Origin: a bacterium
GTDB taxonomy: Bacteria; UBP6; UBA1177
Direction: 5' to 3'
Assembly (NCBI GenBank): GCA_016290135.1
Contig: JAEESW010000026.1
Coordinates: 1 to 32,710, forward strand
Length of the DNA: 32,710 nucleotides
Shown here: piece after piece, positions 16,801 to 23,247 of the stretch
How positions within the stretch are numbered: the stretch's first letter is position 1
Layout of the letters: each line of letters starts with the position of its first letter
Translations under genes and position numbers: made by a program
Notes under the pieces: generated by a model
Database searches by the model: none
Told to the model about the DNA's origin: nothing
The model's input: the letters and a program-made list of their open reading frames with translations, nothing else

Positions 16801-18935
16801 TATTCAGTGTTGCCTGCAAGTGCATTCCTTGCTTTGGCAGTGTAGTCTTCCGGCGCGTTTCCGCTGTAGGTGAGCGGGATCAGCGAGGAGTCTGTCAAAT
16901 CTGCGAAAGTGGTGCTTCTGTTGTATGAAGTCGTTGCGGTATAAAGTGCCGCGATCGCGCTTCTCAGCTCAAGACCGTTCTTAACCGCTGCAACTGCGCC
17001 GCTTTCACGTTTTGCCTTCATGCGGTTATAGAACTCAGAAACAAAGAAAAGGTTCTCAATAAGATTCAAATTCCTCTGGAAGCCCACAGGCTTATTGATA
17101 AGTTCGTAAAGGTCGTTTCCGAGATCTGCGAACTTCTCACAGGTAAGATACGGAAGGAGAGAGCTTTCAGGTTTGTATGTCTGGAATCCGAGTTTGATGA
17201 ACTCAATCGGGGAATATCCGCGGTAGAATGAGCCGTCGCACCATCTTGCAACAAGATTGTCCACAGAAACGGGAAGATTTGCTGCTTCGACCGTGAATGT
17301 CGAATAGTGGTTCGTCTGCGAGATCATGACGCTCGAGCTCGTTCCCATCATGATCGGATCGCCTGCAGCGCTTGCCATGATCGGATCTCCCGCAGCCGAA
17401 GCCATGATCGGGTCTCCTGCAGCAGCAGACATTATCGGATCTCCTGCTGCGCTCGTCATGATCGGATCTCCTGCAGCACTTATCATGATCGGATCTCCGC
17501 CTCCACTTTTTGCGATCTGCATGATAGGATCGCCTCCGGCAGAGAACATTATCGGATCACCGCCTGCAGCAAGCATGATCGGGTCGCCGCCTACTGACTG
17601 AAGGACATCGCTTGAGCCGTTGGAATTTGCTCTTTTTGCTGAAAGCATGATCGGATCACCGCCGAAAACGGTGCCCAATTCGTGGATGAAATACATCGAA
17701 TCGCCTTCGAAAACGGCGCCTTCAGGCCTGAATCTGAGCCTCGAGACTTGAGGACCACCAGCAGTCAAGACTTCGTAACTTATTGAATTTATTTTGCTTC
17801 CGTTCTTTTTGACAGCTGTTCCCTTAGGAATTACGCCGTAGATACCGTCGTCTATCCTGAACGAAATGTCCTTCGACGTATCGCTTACATAGACCGTGCC
17901 TCCGTTTTTCTTCTGCAAAAAGAGGACTGTTGCAGAATCCTGCGAAAGAGTGTCACTGCCCGAAACAAGTTTTGCTCTTGCCGTGTATTCGCCCGGAAAG
18001 GAAGTAGTGAATTTGTAAGACGCAGCTTCGGCTGTTTTGTTCTGAACTGTCCAGCTGATTTTGAAATTCGGAGCAACTTTCGTGCTGCCGCCTTCAACGC
18101 TGAAATTTGCGTTGCTGTCAGCCGTTTCGCCGATAACTATCTCAGTTTTGTTTACAGAAACTTTGAAGCCGTTGAAGAGTTTCGCAAATTCGGGGGATTC
18201 CTTCTTCGCGTCTTCGGCGATCTTTTCAGAAAGGGTCTCCGCATCGCTTGAACCGATGAAGGAGGAGAGGAGTTTGAGTCCGTCATTTATTCCCGAAAGC
18301 CCGGAATAGTCGAGTTCACCCAGCCATTCTCCTGTTCCGATTTTTGTGTAAGTTCTTATTTTTGTTTCGCTTTTGCGCATATCAGCACAAGTCTTGTCGA
18401 GAAGATACGCCGCAGTCGTGATCTCGGAAATATTTGCGACATGGTCGCTCATTCCTTTGAAGCAGCTTGCTAGGTCACCAGCTTTTACGCAGTAGGTCTT
18501 AGCTGCCGAAATGTCAGCCTTGAATGAATATTTGCCTTTTGCATCGGTATCCGCCTCTGCGATCTTATCTGCTCCGCCGCATTCGTAAAGGGCGACTGAC
18601 GTTGCGCTTCCAGCCTGAACGGCACCGCTGATCCTGCGGCTTTCTGTCGCTTCAGGATCTACAGGAGCTTCATCCGGTGTTTCATCGGGAGTTTCGGGAT
18701 CGTCGTGATCTTCCGGTTCTTCCGGATTCTCATCAGGTTTTTCTGTATTGTCCGGTTCTTCCGGTTCTTGAGGATCGTCTGTATCCTTGTCCGATATTTC
18801 TACATCCGAAATGTCGGCATCGTCCGAATCACCGTCGGGATAGTCGTAAACGGTCTCCTTTTTGCCGCCGCCGCAGCTCATCATGAAAATCAGACTCAGA
18901 ATTGCCGGAAATACCCAAATCCTTCTCATTCCCAT
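10794..18935 (-). CDS. giant modular lipoprotein with GDPIM repeats, Cys-rich, EGF-like and DUF1566 domains
   Basis: 2713 residues. The signal peptide ends in a lipobox (LSLIFMMS|C, Cys21). An Asp/Glu/Pro linker (about 30-98) probably crosses the envelope or surface layer. Then: a carboxypeptidase-regulatory-like module (103-152); beta-rich segments; ten [AG]GDPIM repeats (425-531); a helical stretch (560-870); Ig/PEGA-like modules (about 900-1180); two Myxococcus-type disulfide repeats (CGNGIVDSAEECE 1184, CGDGILDEGEGCD 1239); seven CxGLPxNAxWN...C Cys-rich repeats (1292-2105). Two DUF1566 domains (1405-1515, 1530-1640) and an EGF-like module interrupt these repeats. A MAM/jelly-roll-like domain (2161-2318), DUF1566 (2325-2464), EGF-like modules (2468-2565) and a last DUF1566 (2572-2713) follow. 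GGAGG stands five bases before the ATG. A surface adhesin or structural role is inference; many modules are shared with the protein at 3-2567. Confidence 0.88.
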   Translation of the reverse strand: MGMRRIWVFPAILSLIFMMSCGGGKKETVYDYPDGDSDDADISDVEISDKDTDDPQEPEEPDNTEKPDENPEEPEDHDDPETPDETPDEAPVDPEATESRRISGAVQAGSATSVALYECGGADKIAEADTDAKGKYSFKADISAAKTYCVKAGDLASCFKGMSDHVANISEITTAAYLLDKTCADMRKSETKIRTYTKIGTGEWLGELDYSGLSGINDGLKLLSSFIGSSDAETLSEKIAEDAKKESPEFAKLFNGFKVSVNKTEIVIGETADSNANFSVEGGSTKVAPNFKISWTVQNKTAEAASYKFTTSFPGEYTARAKLVSGSDTLSQDSATVLFLQKKNGGTVYVSDTSKDISFRIDDGIYGVIPKGTAVKKNGSKINSISYEVLTAGGPQVSRLRFRPEGAVFEGDSMYFIHELGTVFGGDPIMLSAKRANSNGSSDVLQSVGGDPIMLAAGGDPIMFSAGGDPIMQIAKSGGGDPIMISAAGDPIMTSAAGDPIMSAAAGDPIMASAAGDPIMASAAGDPIMMGTSSSVMISQTNHYSTFTVEAANLPVSVDNLVARWCDGSFYRGYSPIEFIKLGFQTYKPESSLLPYLTCEKFADLGNDLYELINKPVGFQRNLNLIENLFFVSEFYNRMKAKRESGAVAAVKNGLELRSAIAALYTATTSYNRSTTFADLTDSSLIPLTYSGNAPEDYTAKARNALAGNTEYAATKKEMMIFANYITTSSKGPDFSNVETVLTPDQLVCAWLDPDTEAANCNKVYTLNENGHVTLGGTEVSVAEANAIFTRYLMPMNSRLSNDEKLDLFRTFYLALKYAGTIFYNGSDVEELHDALLETAYLVFDGINGNMNAVSIVDTFDASAHTVAVLDGVEMATVPYLTKLSALTDQISLKVAAGSADVEKVIISIEGKEFEKVQENTRTYYKPRGEKKEKTIVLAPGNLSQGETALKTLLGSENVDSLGNITGKMTIVANSKISGKTYTTQKTYEFFVNNDSDGVNSKEVPANIQIFVNDSTGHAIHANANPTVILNPGNKVFYSENGVVSIENLTPAAYTVDAYADGYYAKSASVNVPAGATFSVEIRLDEELTGTADANLELKVNINTVKHPSKVYVQIYNDDMDLVANETAKFVEGTGKYETLNIEMNSGRYTLLAVGEDMYRYLEAITLYEGDNEKTITVVAKNACGNGIVDSAEECEPTLSEPVSCGTIYPASTYPEKSATCDPNTCTFNKSECGKAALCGDGILDEGEGCDGGSKACAEIAGFGNSTGSAPCAADCSGYITAGNCSKTTESCGNLPANALWNDGYGTFAQTYNGTNWLPAAKAATFGTTKEECSFSCAKGYKWNGSACIEAPLSLALICTGADSCSDNTAETECPAYGVAFFGQDAQYAEAGFCTPHTLSAAGNGIIKDAFTHYEWQASSSTAMNWSSANDYCSHLNDESGSSSLWRIPGPAELLTIVDSSTASPALGGIFTAKGHAFWASEDNRNSGNAWRVDENGALVSVAKTTQNSVLCVRTNEYDAPESRFTATAETVKDSVSGLMWQKQAVASRTWAEALNYCGEVSTNDRFDWRLPNRNELASLIDYEKTNGAMSGFPGIAAKGFWTSTSSVNETAKAWTVDFETGNIEATDKTSTKYIICVRNDEPCLGGECADPCSFNACKGMANSTGLCTADDYSFTCGCRSGFNWNHGKCLLATTRYIACEGLPENAVWNTVFGISQTYDGNNWYPSEVGQYNETPSSTMCRFVCNTNYDWDAGDKKCVARKTLTECSGKPAKSIWNMVDNRIVQTWNGDSWEPSEEPVFSENECSETCCFECKEHFNWNSEDRTCDPETQENIACTGLAENALWWNGVSTITQTWDDNSGDWYPSTTGTYKSDAGGNGCFFHCKEHHNWNQTYRKCDPDMNEANCTGQLPENAEWNVYTKITQTWDEAAQKYLPETTGTYNETPSPNECRFKCKDNYTYDGTNCAANTKQEPCTGLPAFASWWNTTVKKTWNGTGWEPNTVESRYSENAVENAGFCYFRCNENYEWNSSSNACAGKTQSADCDNETLPQNAVWWNDGTVTQTWNGYGWLPTTIGSYKSDGAAGDGCYFKCKDYHYRWDQAYRSCDCADGYFWDGSECISPCETASNTCGEHSVCKATSADTFDCECESGYVSENLQCKERRIWSFEDAWEDTSSGIISVDNSAEYHWVRSNAFGAKTGNYAMCYNADNYHSEMTINVNMPEDGVVAFYIRGIQDTTNHDIVFALYIDGESPSDMVLTNRESVILLTNGSSGNERTGWTDWTMHSFPLTAGSHALKFRYNSYRYQRFCIDDLTILPECSMSSGTPCFDPSSGMIWSAKQDDVTWYTAVDYCGNYSESGLGSWHLPNISELRTIARNCPDVETGGECSVIDTGDPSTSCLENSCQSSESCSCYDGGSSILSNSDYLWSSSSYEDNSAAAWTLWFNWAGINPVSTTAVGGVDARCTKAPCDEGYVWDGAKCVKQCTASLCSQSFVHSTGSCANDYACECYDGMFWNGSMCINPCSYYLPCNGLPHSNNSCTATAWNQYECGCENGYAWNGSECVTECSPTSGTPCYDPASGLTWSPRVGGVNWQGAVDYCEGSTYGGFTDWKLPTISELRTLIQNCAGTITGGACAVVDTDSASCLSYNECISNACRSCAYNTNGLYSKLGETDIIWSSSIDADDPDIYAWCLDFSEGMVESYQQISTHYTRCVR
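17343..17663 (-). repeat. ten GDPIM repeats inside the giant lipoprotein gene
   Basis: Residues 425-531 contain ten copies of [AG]GDPIM. Copies 5-10 follow each other at exactly nine residues (27 bases), with consensus AGDPIMxSA. Copies 1-4 are spaced irregularly and have GG before DPIM. At DNA level each unit carries the complement of catgatcggatc, so the tract is a homogenised tandem array. I do not recognise the motif as a named family. Asp-Pro-Ile turns every nine residues could give a small beta-solenoid or a protein- or ion-binding strip; that is speculation. Confidence 0.85.
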
Positions 18936-19065
18936 TTTCTCCTCCCGTATTAAAGAAATAACAACTTTCTCAAAAAATCGCTCATTATGCTACTGAATTT
19001 TAGAAAAAGTGCAAGGAGATGAACTGATTTTGCAAAAATTTTACCGTTGATTGCAAATTTTTATC

Positions 19066-19094
19066 TTGATTTTTCAACTATTCTAATCTAAATT
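19066..19094 (+). promoter_or_regulatory. possible promoter of radC
   Basis: TTGATT (19066-19071), a 17-base spacer and TAAATT (19089-19094). The -10 match is modest and the leader would be only about 10 bases. The surrounding bases (about 19020-19100) are very AT-rich. Confidence 0.3.
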
Positions 19095-19111
19095 CTAACC
19101 GTGGGGTGATC

Positions 19112-19780
19112 ATGAAACAGATAAAGGATCTTTACGAAAAGGACAAACCGCGTGAGAAGCTGGTTTCAAAAGGGGCTTCGGCGCTTTCCAACCGTGAACT
19201 TGTCGCCGTTATTTTCGGGAGCGGCGGAAAAAACCATCCGCTGATGACCATTTCGAAAGAGATCGAAACTCTGCTCGAAAATGAAAAACTTGAAGCGCTT
19301 GATATCAAAAAACTTTCAGTGGTCCCTGGTGTCGGCTCTTCCAGGGCGTGCCAGATCCTGGCGGCATTCGAACTTGCGAAACGCTTTTACATCGAAAGTG
19401 AAAAACCGCTGATCAGGAGCCCGCAGGATCTGCTGCCGCTTCTCAAAGACTACGCCGAAAAGAAGCAGGAGCATTTTCTGACGATAACCCTTGACGGTTC
19501 GAGGCGGGTGATAGACGTTCATCTCACTTTTATCGGAACTTTGAACTATGCGCCGCTCCATCCGAGGGAGGTTTTTGCCGTGGCCTGCACTGACCGCGCC
19601 GCTTCGATAATCGTGGCTCACAATCATCCTTCAGGCAGCCTGACACCTTCCGACGAAGACAAACTCGTGACAAAACAGCTTCGCGAGGCTGGTTTTATGA
19701 TGGGGATCGAACTTTTGGATCACATTATTTTTTCGAAAGGAAACGGATTTTTCTCTTTTGCGGGAAACGGGATCCTGTGA
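19112..19780 (+). CDS. radC: RadC/YicR-family JAB1/MPN-domain protein
   Basis: 222 residues. The N-terminal part has the family opening (IKDLYEKDKPREKLVSKGASALSNRELVAVI, split here only by position) and a helix-hairpin-helix-like segment (LSVVPGVGSSRACQILAA). The C-terminal JAB/JAMM metalloprotease-like domain has HNHPSGSLTPSDED, the H-x-H and Asp metal ligands plus the invariant Ser. Despite its name the family has no established role in DNA repair. A GTG at 19106 is in frame, but GGGG at 19103-19106 fits the ATG at 19112 better. Its TGA touches the TAG of the convergent purL with no base between. Confidence 0.9.
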   Translation: MKQIKDLYEKDKPREKLVSKGASALSNRELVAVIFGSGGKNHPLMTISKEIETLLENEKLEALDIKKLSVVPGVGSSRACQILAAFELAKRFYIESEKPLIRSPQDLLPLLKDYAEKKQEHFLTITLDGSRRVIDVHLTFIGTLNYAPLHPREVFAVACTDRAASIIVAHNHPSGSLTPSDEDKLVTKQLREAGFMMGIELLDHIIFSKGNGFFSFAGNGIL

Positions 19781-22700
19781 CTAGTGCATCTTGTTCATCA
19801 GGCCTTTCCAGCTCTTTTTGAGTTCATAGATATCGAGGTCTACGACGCTTTCGTCTTTGAGGCCGCTTATCTTGAGGAATGTTCCTGAGGTTACTTCACC
19901 TATCTCGGCGCATTCGCAGTCTTTCATGGCATTTTTGAACGCTTCGGCATTTTCAGGTCTTACGGAAACAAGGATCCTGCCGTTCGATTCGCTGAAAAGA
20001 AGTGTGTCGTTTCTTGAGACATCGCCCGATTTTATCATTTTCTTGAGGTCGACTTTCGCGCCGAAGCCGCCGGAGAACGCCGATTCCGCAACCGCTATCG
20101 CAAAACCGCCGTCCGAAAGGTCGTGAGCGCTTTCAACAAGAGAGTGTTTCATAGCTTCATGCAGAGCGCGGTAGCTCTTCATGAACTTCGCAGAATCGAC
20201 TTTCGGGACGAAGCCTTCGTGTTTTATGCCGTGGTAGAGGTAGTATTCGCTGCCGCCGAGTTCGTCTTTCGTTTCGCCGATAAGGAAGATTTTGTCGTTT
20301 TCGTGCTTGAAATCCATTGTGACCATCTTTTCGACGTCATCCATCTTCGAGATGAGGGTGAAAAGGAGTGTCGGCGGGATCGAGATTTTGTTTTTGCCGC
20401 TGCCGTAGTCGTTGTGCATGCTGTCTTTGCCGCTGATGAGCGGGATCCCGTATTCGGTGCAGTATTTGTAGAGCGCTTTGTTGGAGCGGACGAGCTGAGC
20501 GAGCTTCATTTTGCCGTCGTCGTTCTTTTCAGCGTCGTAGATCGGATCAGGCCAGCAGAAGTTGTCGAGACCGCTCATAAAATCAGGGTCGGCGCCGACG
20601 CAGACTGCGTTTCTTACTCCCTCGTCGATTACGCTTGCCGTCATGTGGAAGCAGTCGATATCGCTGAAGGAGGGCTTGATCCCGTGAGAAACTACGATCG
20701 CGTTTTTCTTGAAAGGCGAAACTCTGAGAACGCCTGCATCGCTCGGACCGTCGTGTTCGGCTCCGCAGAAAGGCTTTCCTGCGCTTCTGCCCTGGACTTC
20801 GTGGTCGTACTGACGCACCCAGTCCTCTTTCGAAGCGATGTTCACGCGTCCCATCATGTCGAGCAGAATATGGTTGAGGTTGCTCTTTTCAGCCGGAACG
20901 AACTGTTTTTCAGGCTGTTTTTCGCGGAAATTCCAGACTGCTTCGAGTTTGTATTTCGGGTTACCTTTGTGGAGGAATTCCATCTCGAGATAAGCTGCGC
21001 GGATGTCGTTGTAGTAGATCTCAAGATATCCTGTGTTGGTGTATTCGCCGACGACTGTGATCTCGACTTCGTGGATGTCTGCGATCTTCTTGAGTTCTTC
21101 GTATTTTTCTTTCGGAACGGACATGGTCATGCGCTCCTGAGCTTCCGAAATGAAGATCTCCCACGGCTGAAGACCCTGGTATTTGAGCGGGACTTTTTCA
21201 AGGTTCACCCTTGCTCCGCCTGTATCCTGCGCCATCTCGCCGACACTTGAGCTGAGTCCGCCTGCGCCGTTGTCCGTGATAGCGTTGAAAAGACCTTTGT
21301 CGCGTGCTTCAAGAATGAAATCCAGCATTCTCTTCTGAACGATCGCGTCTCCTATCTGGACTGCCGTAACGGGGCTTCCTTCGTGAAGTTCCTCGCTGCT
21401 GAATGTCGCGCCGTGGATGCCGTCTTTTCCGACTCTGCCGCCCGACATGACGATGAGATCGCCTGCCTTAGCCTCTTTTTTCCACGACGGTCTGCCGTTG
21501 AGCTCCATCGGCATGAGACCGCCTGTTCCGCAGAAGACGAGAGGTTTGCCGAGATAACGGTTGTCGAAGTAGATAGAGCCGTTGACTACCGGGATACCGC
21601 TTTCGTTGCCGCCGTCTTTTACTCCTCTGTGGACGCCGCGGAAAATCCTTCCGGGATGAAGAAGTTTTTCAGGGATGTCGCCGCGGAAGAACGGGCTTGC
21701 AAAGCAGAAAACATCCGTGTTGAGGATCGGTTTCGCACCCATTCCGCAGCCGATGATGTCGCGGTTCACGCCGACGATGCCGGTGAGTGCGCCGCCGTAC
21801 GGGTCAAGTGCGCTCGGAGAGTTGTGGGTCTCGACTTTCATCGCGAAAAGTGTGTCGTCGTCGACCTGGACTATTCCGGCGTTGTCGTCGAAGACCGATT
21901 TTATCCACGGTTTGCTCTCAAGCATGTCGGTAGTCGTTTTTTTGATGCACGATTTGTAGAGAGAGTGGATCTCTTCGCTTTTTTCCGCTGTTTTGTCCTC
22001 GTATTTTATGTCTGCTGCGAAAATTTTGTGTTTGCAGTGTTCGCTCCAGGTCTGTGCGAAGACTTCGACCTCGCAGTCGGTAGCCTCAGCCGACATCCCG
22101 TGAGCGATTCTCTCTTTTATTACATCCTCGCGTTTGAAGTAGTCGCGTATCGCCTTCATTTCGTCGATGTTGAGCGCAAGGACTCTCGATCTTGAGATCT
22201 TCATCAGGTCTTCATCGGAAACATCAAGCGCCATTTTTTCAACGACCGGCTGCGTTTTGTCTACGACTCTCGGGACCGCGTCGCCTATCCTCTGGCCTTT
22301 GCGCCACTGTTTGGAACTGAGTATCGAATAACGCTGGATCACGCCGTTTGCAAGCAGATCCGACGCGATCTTTTTGATCTCGTCTTCGCTGATATTTCCG
22401 CTGATAAGATATTTCCTGCCGGAGAAGACCATGTCGTTTTCACCGATATTGCCGAGGAAGGTCTTGAGTCCCCAGAGAGCCGTTTTTCCTTCGTTGTCTG
22501 TTACGCCCGGAAGGTATCCGGTCTCTACGATCCAGTCGAAAGAATAGTTGTCGGCAAGGACTTCACGCGTCTCGAAAACTTCAGTCACCGGATCGGCGAG
22601 GACTTCCGACGCAAACGCCGCGACCTGCTGCTGAGTTACATTTTCGCAGTCGATCAGATAGACCTTGAGCATCTTGACATCGGTGACCGTTTTGATCCCG

Positions 22701-22786
22701 AGATCGGTCTCGATCCGTCTTTTCCAAGTCAAACCTTGTGCGTCTTTCACATCTTCGTTCAAACCGACTTCAACTCTGAAAACCAT
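19781..22786 (-). CDS. purL: phosphoribosylformylglycinamidine synthase, PurS-PurL fusion without glutaminase domain
   Basis: 1001 residues. It makes FGAM from FGAR, ATP and ammonia, the fourth step of purine synthesis. Residues about 1-75 (FRVEVGLNEDVKDAQG...LKVYLIDCENVT) and about 88-155 (GYLPGVTDNEGKTALWGLK...YLISGNISEDEIKKIASDLL) look like two tandem PurS-like halves. The PurL core follows with TWSEHCKHK, NSPSALDPYGGALTGIVGVNRD, RGVKDGGNESGIPVV, NGAGGLSSSVGEMA and SGKDSMHND. The C-terminal glutaminase domain of large E. coli-type PurL is absent, so a separate PurQ must supply ammonia; none is in this window. AGGAGG is five bases before the ATG. It starts nine bases after the PtsN-like gene and is probably co-transcribed with rpoN. 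Confidence 0.94.
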   Translation of the reverse strand: MVFRVEVGLNEDVKDAQGLTWKRRIETDLGIKTVTDVKMLKVYLIDCENVTQQQVAAFASEVLADPVTEVFETREVLADNYSFDWIVETGYLPGVTDNEGKTALWGLKTFLGNIGENDMVFSGRKYLISGNISEDEIKKIASDLLANGVIQRYSILSSKQWRKGQRIGDAVPRVVDKTQPVVEKMALDVSDEDLMKISRSRVLALNIDEMKAIRDYFKREDVIKERIAHGMSAEATDCEVEVFAQTWSEHCKHKIFAADIKYEDKTAEKSEEIHSLYKSCIKKTTTDMLESKPWIKSVFDDNAGIVQVDDDTLFAMKVETHNSPSALDPYGGALTGIVGVNRDIIGCGMGAKPILNTDVFCFASPFFRGDIPEKLLHPGRIFRGVHRGVKDGGNESGIPVVNGSIYFDNRYLGKPLVFCGTGGLMPMELNGRPSWKKEAKAGDLIVMSGGRVGKDGIHGATFSSEELHEGSPVTAVQIGDAIVQKRMLDFILEARDKGLFNAITDNGAGGLSSSVGEMAQDTGGARVNLEKVPLKYQGLQPWEIFISEAQERMTMSVPKEKYEELKKIADIHEVEITVVGEYTNTGYLEIYYNDIRAAYLEMEFLHKGNPKYKLEAVWNFREKQPEKQFVPAEKSNLNHILLDMMGRVNIASKEDWVRQYDHEVQGRSAGKPFCGAEHDGPSDAGVLRVSPFKKNAIVVSHGIKPSFSDIDCFHMTASVIDEGVRNAVCVGADPDFMSGLDNFCWPDPIYDAEKNDDGKMKLAQLVRSNKALYKYCTEYGIPLISGKDSMHNDYGSGKNKISIPPTLLFTLISKMDDVEKMVTMDFKHENDKIFLIGETKDELGGSEYYLYHGIKHEGFVPKVDSAKFMKSYRALHEAMKHSLVESAHDLSDGGFAIAVAESAFSGGFGAKVDLKKMIKSGDVSRNDTLLFSESNGRILVSVRPENAEAFKNAMKDCECAEIGEVTSGTFLKISGLKDESVVDLDIYELKKSWKGLMNKMH

Positions 22787-22795
22787 AACTTCCTC

Positions 22796-23245
22796 CTATA
22801 AATTTGAGATTAGATTGATCATTTCTTTCGGATCCCGTGCCGCGATGAGGCCGGCGCGTATTTTTGCGCTGCTGCATAAAACCGAGATCTGGCTTATCAG
22901 CTTGAGATAGAGCAGGTTGTTCCCTTCAGGCACGATCAGCGTGAAAACGAGGCGGACATCCTCTCCGTCGCTGCTTCCGTAAGGCATCGGCTCTGCAAGC
23001 GAGATGAGCTGGACGACGACCTCTTTCGACCCTTTTATCCTGCAGTGCGGAACGGCAACGCCTTTGCCGATCCCTGTGGAACCGTAAGTCTCGCGCTCCG
23101 TCAGGCTTTTAAGTACTGAATCTTTCGGAATACCGGCGCATTTTTCGGCGTTTTCGGCGATATATTCGAAAAGTTCTTCCTTTGTTTTTATGTCGGCATG
23201 ACAAGCGGCGAGTTCCTTTTTTAAGAATTTTCCTATTTTGCACAT
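22796..23245 (-). CDS. ptsN: PTS EIIA-type protein, PtsN (EIIA-Ntr)-like
   Basis: A 149-residue mannitol/fructose-class PTS IIA domain. The phosphorylation-site signature is clear: ERETYGSTGIGKGVAVPHCRI, split over residues 50-70 with active His67. LVFTLIVPEGNNLLYLKLISQIS and the closing helix complete the fold. There is no IIB or IIC domain and no sugar permease nearby. It lies two bases after rpoN, the classical location of ptsN, so a regulatory (nitrogen/potassium/sigma-54-linked) role is more likely than sugar transport. Its ribosome site (GGGAGC) lies within the last codons of rpoN. Confidence 0.88.
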   Translation of the reverse strand: MCKIGKFLKKELAACHADIKTKEELFEYIAENAEKCAGIPKDSVLKSLTERETYGSTGIGKGVAVPHCRIKGSKEVVVQLISLAEPMPYGSSDGEDVRLVFTLIVPEGNNLLYLKLISQISVLCSSAKIRAGLIAARDPKEMINLISNL

Positions 23246-23247
23246 GA

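Noticed and set aside
17307-17663. Regularly spaced repeats that look CRISPR-like on the plus strand
   Set aside because: The period is 27 bases without unique spacers and lies in frame in a long coding sequence as GDPIM repeats.
20123-21250. A 375-codon open frame on the plus strand
   Set aside because: It lies wholly antisense inside purL, has an anomalous Val/Phe/Asp-rich composition typical of a mirror frame, and has no ribosome site.
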